A stretch of 33,719 nucleotides of DNA from an uncultured Selenomonas sp. (GTDB lineage Bacteria; Bacillota; Negativicutes; Selenomonadales; Selenomonadaceae): the NCBI GenBank assembly GCA_902780535.1, contig CACZFT010000033.1, forward strand, positions 1 to 33,719. Reading direction: 5' to 3'. The notes beneath the pieces are model-generated. The model made no database searches. It was not told where the DNA came from and saw only the letters and a program-made list of their open reading frames with translations. The translations under genes were made by a program, and so were the position numbers. This document shows, one piece after another, positions 9,000 through 16,944 of this stretch. How positions within the stretch are numbered: the stretch's first letter is position 1; every line of letters begins with the position of its first letter.

Positions 9000-10544
9000 G
9001 TGAACACCATTATCGTAACAATATTAGCGGTAATCATTGCAGTGATCATCGGCGCAGGCGCCGGTTATACAGCCCGGAAACGCAGTGCGGAAGCACAGAT
9101 CGGCTCGGCAGAGGCCGAAGCGGTCAAGATCGTTTCCGACGCAGAAGAGAAAGCTGAAGCACGCAAGAAGGAGCTCATGCTCGAGGCGAAAGAGGACATC
9201 CACCGTCTCCGCCAGGAGCTCGACCGCGATACGAAGGAACGCAGGAATGAGATTTCGCGGCAGGAACGCCGCGTCGTGCAGAAGGAGGAAAACCTCGACC
9301 GCAAGCTCGAATCCGTCGAAAAGAAGGAAGAGCAGCTCGCGCGCAAGGAATCCCGCATCGACAAGACGCAGCAGGCTGTCGACGAGATGCATGCCAAGCA
9401 GAAGACGGAGCTCGAGCGCATCTCGGGTCTCACGTCTGACGAAGCGAAGAACATCCTCATGGCCGAGACGGAAGAAGAACTCAAGCACGAGAAGGCCGTG
9501 AAGATCAAGGAGTACGAGCAGCAGACGCGGGACGAAGCGGACAAGAAAGCCCGCGACATCCTCTCCATCGCCATCCAGCGCTGCGCAGCCGACCACGTCG
9601 CAGAGACGACGGTGTCGGTCGTGGCGCTGCCGAACGATGAGATGAAAGGCCGCATCATCGGCCGCGAGGGCCGCAACATCCGCACGCTCGAAACGCTGAC
9701 GGGCATCGACCTCATCATCGACGATACGCCGGAAGCCGTCATTCTGTCGGGCTTCGATCCGGTGCGCCGCGAGATCGCGCGCATCGCGCTCGAAAAGCTC
9801 ATCCAGGACGGCCGCATCCATCCGGCGCGCATCGAGGAAATGGTCGAGAAGGCGAAGCGCGAAGTCGACCTCCGCATCAAGGAGGCCGGCGAGCAGGCGA
9901 CGTTCGACACGGGCGTCCACGGCCTGCATCCGGAGCTCGTGAAGCTGCTCGGCCGTCTGCGCTATCGCACGTCATACGGCCAGAACGTGCTCGACCATTC
10001 CGTCGAGGTCTCGCATCTCGCAGGCACGATGGCGGCCGAGCTCGGCTGCGACGTCATGCTCGCCAAGCGCGGCGGCCTGCTGCACGACATCGGCAAGGCC
10101 ATCGACCATGAGGTCGAGGGCTCGCATACGAGCATCGGCGCCGACCTCGCGAAGAAGTTCCGCGAGTCGAAGGACGTCATCAGCTGCATCGCGTCGCATC
10201 ATGGCGACTGCGAGCCGACATGCGTCGAGGCCGTGCTTGTCGCGGCAGCCGATGCCGTCTCGGCAGCTCGTCCGGGCGCGCGCCGCGAGAGCCTTGAATC
10301 GTACCTCAAGCGCCTCAAGCGCCTCGAGGAAATCGCCGAGTCGTTCGATGGGGTCGAGCGCTGCTTCGCCATCCAGGCGGGCCGCGAGATCCGCGTCATG
10401 GTCAAGCCGGACAAGGTGGACGATGCCGGTGCCGCAGCACTCGCGCACGACATCACGAAGAAGATCGAGGACGAGCTCGAGTATCCGGGCCAGATCAAGG
10501 TCACGGTCATCCGCGAGACGCGTTCCGTCGATTATGCCAAGTAA
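9000..10544 (+). CDS. rny: Ribonuclease Y
   Basis: A 514-residue membrane-anchored endoribonuclease that starts mRNA decay in Firmicutes. Order: an N-terminal membrane helix ([20 protein letters not shown]), a long charged coiled coil (about residues 25-185), a KH domain with [15 protein letters not shown], and an HD domain with [10 protein letters not shown] and [12 protein letters not shown] supplying the metal-binding His/His-Asp residues. The C-terminal domain ends at DYAK. The length agrees with the family (about 520). The start is uncertain. GTG 9000 gives the right N-terminus (MNTIIVTI), but the only purine-rich ribosome-binding sequence, AGGGGGTGA (8995-9003), overlaps it. A few bases may be missing here, or an ATT at 9009 is used. 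It heads a run of genes including ymdB, a common Firmicute neighbour. Confidence 0.95.
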   Translation: MNTIIVTILAVIIAVIIGAGAGYTARKRSAEAQIGSAEAEAVKIVSDAEEKAEARKKELMLEAKEDIHRLRQELDRDTKERRNEISRQERRVVQKEENLDRKLESVEKKEEQLARKESRIDKTQQAVDEMHAKQKTELERISGLTSDEAKNILMAETEEELKHEKAVKIKEYEQQTRDEADKKARDILSIAIQRCAADHVAETTVSVVALPNDEMKGRIIGREGRNIRTLETLTGIDLIIDDTPEAVILSGFDPVRREIARIALEKLIQDGRIHPARIEEMVEKAKREVDLRIKEAGEQATFDTGVHGLHPELVKLLGRLRYRTSYGQNVLDHSVEVSHLAGTMAAELGCDVMLAKRGGLLHDIGKAIDHEVEGSHTSIGADLAKKFRESKDVISCIASHHGDCEPTCVEAVLVAAADAVSAARPGARRESLESYLKRLKRLEEIAESFDGVERCFAIQAGREIRVMVKPDKVDDAGAAALAHDITKKIEDELEYPGQIKVTVIRETRSVDYAK

Positions 10545-10599
10545 ACACGAAAAACACATAACTTACGAAAACAAAGTGAAAACTATACGATAGAGAGGG

Positions 10600-10636
10600 A
10601 AGCGGGGATTGCGCCATGACGCGCCATCCCCGCTTT
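10600..10636 (+). terminator. GC-rich hairpin between rny and the next gene
   Basis: aagcggggat (10600-10609) pairs with atccccgctt (10626-10635), with an inner gcgc/gcgc stem. Only three T follow, so it may be a weak terminator, an attenuator or an mRNA-stability hairpin. A possible promoter, TTACGA (10563-10568) and TACGAT (10586-10591) with a 17-bp gap, lies just before it, which would place the hairpin in the leader of the gene at 10667. Confidence 0.5.
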
Positions 10637-10666
10637 CTGACAGAAATAGAAAAAGGGGTGAAAAGC

Positions 10667-11197
10667 ATGTTTTCCTTTCCATTCCGGAAAAAAGCGCGCA
10701 AGAAGCCGAGCAAGGAAGGCGTGAAGCTCTTGGCGTCTATCCTCGTCTGTTATGAGGAAATCACGAAGGTCGGCTACGAGCCGAAGGATGACACGATCCG
10801 ACTGACGTTCTCCATCAAGGAACCCGTGACGAAGCAGCGGTTTGACGAAATCGGCAAGCTGCTCGCACAGAGCGTCGCAGCCTTTCTCAATCTTTCGGGC
10901 ATCCAGCCGCGCGTCTTCAACATGGAGATGGAGACGGCCGGGCGCGTCTCGTTCATTCATCTGATTCGCGATGTCCAGAGCCTCATGCGCGACGAGCTCT
11001 CCCTCGTCGCCGATATCCTCTACGATGCGTTCCCAGAGACGCTGCTTCTCGATGACCGCGATCCGCTCGACCCGAATTTCGAAGTCGAGCAGGAGAACCT
11101 TCTCGACCACATGCTCGGCACGGTGCGGCAGCATCATCTGAAGGAGCGGCTGCTCGGCATCCGCGAAGGTGATCGCGTCGTCGTCTACAACCAGTAA
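10667..11197 (+). CDS. Uncharacterised protein between rny and ymdB
   Basis: A 176-residue protein I do not recognise. It begins with a very basic segment (MFSFPFRKKARKKPSKEG), followed by a mixed alpha/beta region (ILVCYEEITKVGYEPKDDTI). The C-terminus is acidic and then ends GIREGDRVVVYNQ, which resembles a small beta-barrel strand. There is no signal peptide, cysteine motif or known catalytic motif. I chose ATG 10667 because AGGGGTGA lies directly upstream; ATG 10616 falls inside the hairpin. Position between rny and ymdB suggests co-transcription with RNA-decay genes, but the function is open. Confidence 0.75.
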   Translation: MFSFPFRKKARKKPSKEGVKLLASILVCYEEITKVGYEPKDDTIRLTFSIKEPVTKQRFDEIGKLLAQSVAAFLNLSGIQPRVFNMEMETAGRVSFIHLIRDVQSLMRDELSLVADILYDAFPETLLLDDRDPLDPNFEVEQENLLDHMLGTVRQHHLKERLLGIREGDRVVVYNQ

Positions 11198-11233
11198 TCA
11201 CAGAGATTCCAGATACGCAGGAGATAATTTTTC

Positions 11234-12025
11234 ATGAAGATCATGTTCGTCGGTGACGTCGTCGGCCACAACGGCCGCAAGGCGTTCCGAAAGTATACGC
11301 CGCAGCTCCGCAAGGAGCGCGGCATCGATGTCGTCGTCGTGAACGGTGAGAACTCGGCGGCAGGCAAGGGCTTCACGCGCAAGTCGCTCGACGAGCTCTA
11401 TCAGGGCGGCGCAGACATCGTGACGTCGGGCAACCATGTCTGGGACAAGAAAGATGTCCTCGAATTCATCGACCAGGAGCCGTTCCTGATCCGTCCCGCG
11501 AACTACCCGGGCGATGCGCCGGGCAAGGGCTGGTGCGTTTATCCCTTCAAGGCGAAGAACATCGGCGTCATGAACCTCTCGGGCCGCGCCTTCATGCCGC
11601 CGCTCGACGACCCGTTCCAGAAGGTCGAGGAACTGCTGCGCGAGATGCAGGACGAATGCGATCTGATCTTCCTCGATTTCCACGCCGAGACGACATCGGA
11701 AAAAATCGCGATGGGCTGGCAGCTCGACGGCCGCATCACGGGAATGGTCGGCACGCACACGCATGTGCAGACGGCTGACGCCTGCATCCTGCCGCAGGGC
11801 ACGGCCTACATCACCGATCTCGGCATGACGGGCCCGTGGAAGTCTGTGCTCGGCGTGCAGACGGACAAGATTCTTTACCGCATGCAGACCTGCCGTCCTG
11901 TGCGCTTCGAGACGGCAGAGGGGCCGTCCGTCTACTCGGCCGTCATCATGACGATTGACGACAGCACAAACCGCGTGACGGACATCGAACGCATCTATCT
12001 GCGCGAAGAGGACACGGGGCTCTAA
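11234..12025 (+). CDS. ymdB: YmdB-family metallophosphoesterase
   Basis: A 263-residue phosphoesterase of the TIGR00282/YmdB family. The Bacillus member hydrolyses 2',3'-cyclic nucleotides and affects biofilm and motility decisions. Metal-binding motifs are MFVGDVVG (D8), VVNGENSAAGKGF, TSGNHVWDKKD, LDFHAETTSEK and VGTHTHVQTAD. The length equals the family norm (about 264). The ribosome-binding site AGGAG at 11218-11222 precedes ATG 11234. The rny-ymdB neighbourhood is conserved in Firmicutes, here with an extra gene between them. Confidence 0.93.
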   Translation: MKIMFVGDVVGHNGRKAFRKYTPQLRKERGIDVVVVNGENSAAGKGFTRKSLDELYQGGADIVTSGNHVWDKKDVLEFIDQEPFLIRPANYPGDAPGKGWCVYPFKAKNIGVMNLSGRAFMPPLDDPFQKVEELLREMQDECDLIFLDFHAETTSEKIAMGWQLDGRITGMVGTHTHVQTADACILPQGTAYITDLGMTGPWKSVLGVQTDKILYRMQTCRPVRFETAEGPSVYSAVIMTIDDSTNRVTDIERIYLREEDTGL

Positions 12026-12036
12026 GCGGTGACCCA

Positions 12037-12080
12037 CTGCAAATGATATTTCGTTTTGAAGTTTCATTTGCAGGATTTTT
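12037..12080 (+). terminator. Probable terminator after ymdB
   Basis: A 10-bp stem pairs ctgcaaatga (12037-12046) with tcatttgcag (12064-12073). It has a 17-nt loop and is followed by GATTTTT. Confidence 0.65.
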
Positions 12081-12124
12081 CCCTTTTGTTGGCGAATGAA
12101 TAGGGGAATAGGAGGAACCATAAG

Positions 12125-12964
12125 ATGTCAAGCGATCTGCACATGCATACGACGTATTCCGACGGCAAGCTGACGCCGGAAGAACTCATCGCGGCCGCGA
12201 AGGCGGCCGGGCTCCGCTATATCGCCATCACGGATCACGATACGGTCGATGGCGTCGCGCATCTCTATGAGAACAACTACCTGCCCTGCAAGGGCATCCG
12301 CATCATCCCAGGGCTAGAGTTCTCGGCGCATCATCCGACGCAGGAGATCCATATCCTCGGCTACAACATCGACATCTACAACCGCGAACTCGTTGACAAG
12401 CTCAACGATGTCTCTGAGGCGCGCTGGACGCGCTTTTCCGAAATGGTCGAAAAGCTCCAGAAGCTCGGCTATGACATCCGCGAGACGGATGTGCTGACCG
12501 TTGCGGGCGCGAGCAAGTCCATCAGCCGCTCGCACATCGGCCGCGTACTCGTCAAGAAGGGATATTTCCCCACGGTGCGCGATGCCTTCTCTGAGCTCCT
12601 GCAGAAAGGCAAGCCCGCCTATGTGCCGCACTACCGGCTCGAGGTCGGCGAGATCATCGAGCTCATCCATCAGGCGGGCGGCATGGCCGTACTCGCGCAT
12701 CCGAAGCTCATCTTTGACGATGCGATTGTTGATGCCATCTGCCAGCAGGGCATCGACGGCATGGAGTGCTTCTATCCGCAGCATGACGAGGCGGATACGA
12801 AGAAATATCTGGAGATGGCCGAGCGCTACCATCTGAAACCGTCGGGCGGGTCGGACTTCCACGGATTCCCGACGCGCTATCCGACGGAGGTCGGCGTCTT
12901 CACCGTTGACGACGCGTATGCAGAGGCATTTTATCAGCCGGAGTCTCAGAACGGAAGAAGCTGA
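12125..12964 (+). CDS. PHP-domain phosphoesterase (YciV/TrpH type)
   Basis: A 279-residue metal-dependent phosphoesterase of the polymerase-and-histidinol-phosphatase fold. Motifs: H6 and H8 in SSDLHMHTTYSDG, D37-H38-D39 in ITDHDTVDG, the glutamate in GLEFSAHH, HIGRVLV, AVLAHPKL and the C-terminal GGSDFHG. Related YciV/RNase AM proteins act as 5' exonucleases or nucleoside 3',5'-bisphosphate phosphatases; which applies here is not visible. The strong AGGAGG site near 12110 precedes ATG 12125. The next gene follows 18 nt later, suggesting co-transcription with the P-loop protein and ftsH. Confidence 0.88.
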   Translation: MSSDLHMHTTYSDGKLTPEELIAAAKAAGLRYIAITDHDTVDGVAHLYENNYLPCKGIRIIPGLEFSAHHPTQEIHILGYNIDIYNRELVDKLNDVSEARWTRFSEMVEKLQKLGYDIRETDVLTVAGASKSISRSHIGRVLVKKGYFPTVRDAFSELLQKGKPAYVPHYRLEVGEIIELIHQAGGMAVLAHPKLIFDDAIVDAICQQGIDGMECFYPQHDEADTKKYLEMAERYHLKPSGGSDFHGFPTRYPTEVGVFTVDDAYAEAFYQPESQNGRS

Positions 12965-12982
12965 GGCAAGGAGGGAAATCCC

Positions 12983-13816
12983 ATGGATGTCATCGCACTC
13001 GTAGGACCGAGCGGCACGGGCAAGAGCCATCGCGCCCTGCTCGTCGCGCACAAGCATCAGGCGGATGCCATCATCGATGACGGCATCCTGATCAAGGACG
13101 GCAAGATCATGGGCGGCCATTCCGCGAAAAAGGAAAAGAACCGCATCATGGCCGTGCGCCGTGCCATCTTCGTGCTGCCGGGCCATGCCGAGGAAGTCCG
13201 TAAGGCGATTGCCGAGTGCAAGCCGCACCGCATCCTCGTGCTCGGCACGTCAGAAAACATGGTGCACAAGATCACGAAGGCACTCGGACTGCCGTCCATT
13301 TCGCGCATCATCCACATCGAGGACATCGCGACGAAGGCCGAGATGGACAAGGCGCGGTTCTACCGTCTCAAGCAGGGCAAGCACATCATTCCTGTGCCGA
13401 CGATCGAGCTCAAGCCGCATTTTTCCGGCTACCTCGTCGATCCGCTGCAGACGTTCTTCAAGCGTTCGCGCACGAAGCGCCGCCGCCTCGGCGAAAAATC
13501 CATCGTGCGGCCCGTTTTCAGCTACTACGGCAAGCTCAGCATCGACGATACCGTCATCAAGAACATTGTCCGGGCGACGGTCACGAGCGAGGAATCCGTC
13601 AGCAAGGTCGGCCATGTCGACGTGCATCACCGCTTTGTCGGCGAGGAAGACCAGGGGCTCGACATCTCGTGCTCCGTCGCTCTCTCGTACGGCGGCCATA
13701 TCCCGAGCCTGCTCGCGGCAGCGCAGAAAAAGGCGCGCGATGCCGTCGAATTCATGACGGGCATGGTCGTGCACGACATCCATATCACGGTAAAGGCTCT
13801 CTACGTCAATGCTTGA
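12983..13816 (+). CDS. P-loop NTPase with C-terminal Asp23/Gls24-like domain
   Basis: A 277-residue protein. A Walker A motif, GPSGTGKS (residues 8-15), starts an N-terminal nucleotide-binding region of about 160 residues. A very basic linker follows (FFKRSRTKRRRLGEKS, about residues 155-170). The last 100 residues follow the Asp23/Gls24 pattern: IDDTVIKNIVRATV, an EEDQGLDISCSVALSYGGHI strand pair, and ARDAVEFMTGMVVHDIHITV. Asp23 proteins are linked to envelope stress and alkaline shock. Their fusion to an ATPase is unusual in my knowledge, so the role is unknown. It overlaps or nearly abuts ftsH, which hints at a shared function in envelope quality control. Confidence 0.72.
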   Translation: MDVIALVGPSGTGKSHRALLVAHKHQADAIIDDGILIKDGKIMGGHSAKKEKNRIMAVRRAIFVLPGHAEEVRKAIAECKPHRILVLGTSENMVHKITKALGLPSISRIIHIEDIATKAEMDKARFYRLKQGKHIIPVPTIELKPHFSGYLVDPLQTFFKRSRTKRRRLGEKSIVRPVFSYYGKLSIDDTVIKNIVRATVTSEESVSKVGHVDVHHRFVGEEDQGLDISCSVALSYGGHIPSLLAAAQKKARDAVEFMTGMVVHDIHITVKALYVNA

Positions 13817-13865
13817 TGAAATTACAAGATATTTGAAAAAACTCTGGAACAAAGAAGGCAACCCT

Positions 13866-15866
13866 ATGAAGGAAGTCAAGGAACCGAAGAAGCCGCTGCT
13901 GCTCTTCTATGTTATGATGCTGTTCCTCGTCCTGATGTTCAATGAGATGGCGCGGCCGTATCTCGAGCAGGCGCAGTTCGAGAAGGTCGATTACAGCACG
14001 TTCATGGACATGATCGATCAGAAAGAGATCGGCCGCGTCGAGATTCAGGAGAACCAGATTCTCTTCACGGATACGGACGACACGAAGAAGTACCGTACGG
14101 GCATCATGAGCGACCCGTCGCTCGCCGAGCGCCTGCACGATTCGGGCGCGAAGTTCACGCAGGACATCAAGGAGCAGAATTCGCCGCTCTTTGATTTCTT
14201 CATGACCTGGGTGCTGCCGATCATCATCTTCTTCGCCATCGGCCAGTATTTCAGCCGCAAGCTCATGGAGAAAGCGGGCGGCGGCGGCGGCTCGATGATG
14301 TTCGGCATGGGCGGCAAGCAGGCGAGGGTTTACGTGCCGTCGTCCGAAGGCATCCATTTCAAGGACGTCGCAGGTGAGGACGAGGCAAAGGAAAACCTGT
14401 CGGAAATCGTTGATTACCTGCACAACCCGCAGAAATACTCCGCCATCGGCGCGCAGATGCCGAAAGGCGTGCTGCTCGTCGGCCCTCCGGGCACCGGCAA
14501 GACGATGCTCGCGAAAGCCGTCGCGGGTGAGGCTGACGTGCCGTTCTTCTCGATTGCAGGCTCCGAGTTCGTTGAGATGTTCGTCGGCATGGGCGCATCG
14601 AAAGTCCGCGACCTCTTCAAGCAGGCCAAAGAAAAAGCGCCATGCATCGTCTTCATCGACGAAATCGACGCCATCGGCCAGAAGCGCAGCGGCAACCTCA
14701 TGGGCAACGACGAGCGCGAGCAGACGCTGAACCAGCTCCTCACCGAAATGGACGGCTTCGAGGGCAACAACGGCGTCATCATCCTCGCGGCGACGAACCG
14801 CCCGGAGTCGCTCGACCCGGCGCTCCTGCGTCCCGGCCGCTTCGACCGGCGCGTGCCCGTCGAGCTGCCAGATCTCGAAGGCCGCGAGGCTATCCTCAAA
14901 GTTCACGCGCAGAAAATCCAGCTTGCCAGCGATGTCGATTTCCATACGATCGCGCGCATGGCAGCCGGTGCTTCGGGCGCCGAGCTCGCGAACATCATCA
15001 ACGAGGGGGCACTCCGTGCCGTGCGCGGCGGCCGCGCCTTCGTTACGCAGTCCGACCTCGAAGAAAGTGTCGAAGTCGTCATCGCGGGCTACCAGAAGAA
15101 GAACGCCATCCTCTCCGACAAGGAGAAGCGCACGGTCGCCTATCACGAAATCGGCCATGCGCTCGTGGCTGCGCTTCAGACAGACAGCGCCCCGGTGCAG
15201 AAGATCACGATCATCCCGCGCACGTCGGGTGCGCTCGGCTACACGATGCAGGTCGAGCAGAAGGACAAGTACATCCTGACGAAGGAAGAGCTCGAGACGA
15301 AGATTGCGACGTTCACGGGCGGCCGTGCAGCCGAAGAAGTCAAGTTCGGCCAGGTCAGCACGGGCGCCGCGAACGACATCGAGCAGGCGACGAAGCTCGC
15401 CCGTGCCATGATTACGCGCTATGGCATGAGCGAGGAATTCGACATGGTCGCGATGGAAACCGTCAACAACAAATACCTCGGCGGCGACACGAGCCTGACC
15501 TGCTCGGCGGCGACGCAGCAGCAGATCGACAAGCGCGTTGTCGAACTCGTCAAGCAGCAGCACGACGTCGCAAAACAGCTCCTCGAAGACCACCGCGACA
15601 AGCTCGACGAACTCGCGGAGTATCTCTATGAGAAAGAAACGATCTCGGGACAGGAGTTCATGAAGATACTCAAGGGCGAAGAAAAAGAAGAACCCTCTTC
15701 ATCGGAAGATGGTTCCAATCAAGAGGGTTCGGAAGAAGTTGTTTCGGAAGAGGCGGTTTCAGCACAGCCCGAGCTCGACGACGAACACGATGACGCAGCA
15801 GGCAGCCGAGACCTTGAAGAGGCTCGCGCCGTACCAGGCGAGGGCGATGCCGGCCGCGAAGGCTAA
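13866..15866 (+). CDS. ftsH: ATP-dependent zinc metalloprotease FtsH
   Basis: About 666 residues. A membrane-anchored AAA+ protease that degrades misfolded or regulatory membrane proteins. Two transmembrane helices ([15 protein letters not shown] and [15 protein letters not shown]) flank the extracytoplasmic domain. Walker A GPPGTGKT, Walker [13 protein letters not shown] and the second region of homology ([20 protein letters not shown]) follow. The zinc motif is HEIGH rather than the common HEAGH, which still fits HExxH. ATG 13866 follows AAGAAGG well; an upstream ATG at 13809 overlaps the previous gene and would add 19 residues. The C-terminus after [11 protein letters not shown] is a long acidic tail that overlaps the convergent azlD by 108 bp and contains the azlD terminator. 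Confidence 0.94.
   Translation: MKEVKEPKKPLLLFYVMMLFLVLMFNEMARPYLEQAQFEKVDYSTFMDMIDQKEIGRVEIQENQILFTDTDDTKKYRTGIMSDPSLAERLHDSGAKFTQDIKEQNSPLFDFFMTWVLPIIIFFAIGQYFSRKLMEKAGGGGGSMMFGMGGKQARVYVPSSEGIHFKDVAGEDEAKENLSEIVDYLHNPQKYSAIGAQMPKGVLLVGPPGTGKTMLAKAVAGEADVPFFSIAGSEFVEMFVGMGASKVRDLFKQAKEKAPCIVFIDEIDAIGQKRSGNLMGNDEREQTLNQLLTEMDGFEGNNGVIILAATNRPESLDPALLRPGRFDRRVPVELPDLEGREAILKVHAQKIQLASDVDFHTIARMAAGASGAELANIINEGALRAVRGGRAFVTQSDLEESVEVVIAGYQKKNAILSDKEKRTVAYHEIGHALVAALQTDSAPVQKITIIPRTSGALGYTMQVEQKDKYILTKEELETKIATFTGGRAAEEVKFGQVSTGAANDIEQATKLARAMITRYGMSEEFDMVAMETVNNKYLGGDTSLTCSAATQQQIDKRVVELVKQQHDVAKQLLEDHRDKLDELAEYLYEKETISGQEFMKILKGEEKEEPSSSEDGSNQEGSEEVVSEEAVSAQPELDDEHDDAAGSRDLEEARAVPGEGDAGREG
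15671..15730 (-). terminator. Minus-strand terminator of the azlCD transcript, inside ftsH
   Basis: gaaccctctt (15690-15699) and aagagggttc (15721-15730) form a 10-bp stem. Read on the minus strand it is followed by TTCTTTTTCTTC (15689 downward). It lies within the 3' coding end of ftsH and 28 bp beyond the azlD stop. Confidence 0.7.
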
Positions 15867-16070
15867 GGCGCCCGAAATCGGCGTCTGCGTCGCGCTCAGG
15901 ATGGCGGGAAACGTCATGACGGCGAGCGTGACGTAGGGGACGTAATAGAGGAACGAGCGGATGAACTGATTGTGTACTTGCCCGCGGATCAGCGTCAGCG
16001 GCACGAGGCGGATGGCAATCGTCACGGCACTCATGACGAAGAGGTAGATGTAGATCTGTTCGATTTCCAT
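15759..16070 (-). CDS. azlD: Branched-chain amino acid exporter small subunit AzlD
   Basis: A 103-residue membrane protein with about four hydrophobic helices. The family pattern is clear: the start IYIYLFVMSAVTIAIRLVPL and the middle FIRSFLYYVPYVTLAVMTFP. AzlD pairs with AzlC to export branched-chain amino acids or analogues. The start ATG 16070 lies 2 nt after the azlC stop, with its ribosome-binding site (AAAGGAG) in the azlC end. The 3' end overlaps the convergent ftsH. Confidence 0.9.
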   Translation of the reverse strand: MEIEQIYIYLFVMSAVTIAIRLVPLTLIRGQVHNQFIRSFLYYVPYVTLAVMTFPAILSATQTPISGALAFAAGIALAWYGASLFKVSAACCVIVFVVELGLC

Positions 16071-16072
16071 GG

Positions 16073-16503
16073 TCAGCTGCGCTCCTTTCCATCTGCATTT
16101 GATTCAGCAGAGGCTCCTTCGGGAGCCTCTTTTTTCGTGCCATCGTCCTCTTTGACAGGAAAGAAATACGCGCCGACGGCCGCAATCACAACAGTCAGCA
16201 GGATCGTGCGCGTGCCGCTCGAAAGGTCGGAGAGCACAGGCAGCTGGACGGAGACGAAGCTCAGGAAGAAGCTTGCGCAGACGAGCGCGGCGACGACGTA
16301 ATCCTTGCGCGCGGCGGGCACGATGACCCAGAGGAACATGCCGAAGAGCGCGACGGAAAGCGCCGAGACGATGCGAAGCGACAAGAGCTCGCCGGCGATG
16401 ACACCGAGCGCCGTGCCGCAGGCCCAGCCGGGCAAAGCGACGCTCATGGCGCCGTAGTTGTAGAACGGCGCGAGCTTGCCCGGCCGTGCAATCGTGATGC
16501 CGG
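16073..16503 (-). pseudogene. azlC: AzlC C-terminal fragment
   Basis: This is the second half of azlC in a different frame from the first. It is recognisable from TIARPGKLAPFYNYGAMSVALPGWACGTALGV, given here only as key parts: the conserved PGKL, YGAM and LPGWACGT stretches. Three more hydrophobic helices and a charged tail (KEDDGTKKEAPEG) follow. The first ATG is at 16447, so separate translation would give 124 residues without the N-terminal helices. The tail coding region contains the plus-strand terminator at 16109-16135. Confidence 0.75.
16109..16135 (+). terminator. Plus-strand terminator of the ftsH transcript, inside azlC
   Basis: agaggctcc (16109-16117) pairs perfectly with ggagcctct (16122-16130) around a TTCG tetraloop and runs into TTTTTT. 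It is a textbook terminator on the plus strand. The only upstream plus-strand gene is ftsH, which ends 240 bp earlier, so its transcript would cross azlD in antisense. Confidence 0.85.
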
Positions 16504-16926
16504 GCGGTGGTAGAGCGGCGTGCCGGGCGCGAATTTCTGGCTGACGACGCAGCTCATGAGCATGTAGCGCGCATTCGCGACGAGCGTCATGATGGCGAGC
16601 TCGAGGTACGAGGCTTTGGCCGCAATCAGCGTGAACGCCGCGTATTCGCCGGCCGACGCATTGTTGAAAAAGCTTGCGACAAAGCCCTGAAACGGCGTCA
16701 GCCCGGCTGCTTTCGCCGCGATGCCGAGCGTGAACGAGACGACGAAATAGCCGAGCGCAATCGGGATGCCGTCATGGAAGCCTTCGAGGAACAGCGTGCG
16801 GCGCGAGTCCGCTTCCTTGTCAACCTTGGCGACGCCATGCGCTTCGCTGAGGTTCATGACCTTTGGTTCCTGCGGTTTTTCCTGCTCGTCAGGCGCGGCG
16901 CAGGCGATGGTGCTTTCTTCTGCCAC
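16444..16926 (-). pseudogene. azlC: AzlC N-terminal fragment, frameshifted
   Basis: First half of the branched-chain amino acid exporter large subunit. After a 40-residue charged N-terminus it shows the AzlC pattern: LFLEGFHDGIPIALGYFVVS, GIAAKAAGLTPFQG, FNNASAGEYAAFTLI and NARYMLMSCVVSQKFAPGTP. After PLYHR the frame goes wrong and stops at 16444. The conserved segment expected here (about 12-15 residues, usually with TDE) is missing, and the rest lies in another frame. The start GTG 16926 follows AAGGAGATCCCC. It follows the CorC gene by 18 nt and was probably co-transcribed with it and azlD. Unless this is a sequencing or assembly error, the exporter is not functional. Confidence 0.8.
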
Positions 16927-16944
16927 GGGGATCTCCTTTCTCTT

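Noticed and set aside
13806..15593. Minus-strand open frame opposite ftsH (about 595 codons)
   Set aside because: ftsH is unambiguous. The antisense frame lacks motifs and ribosome-binding site.
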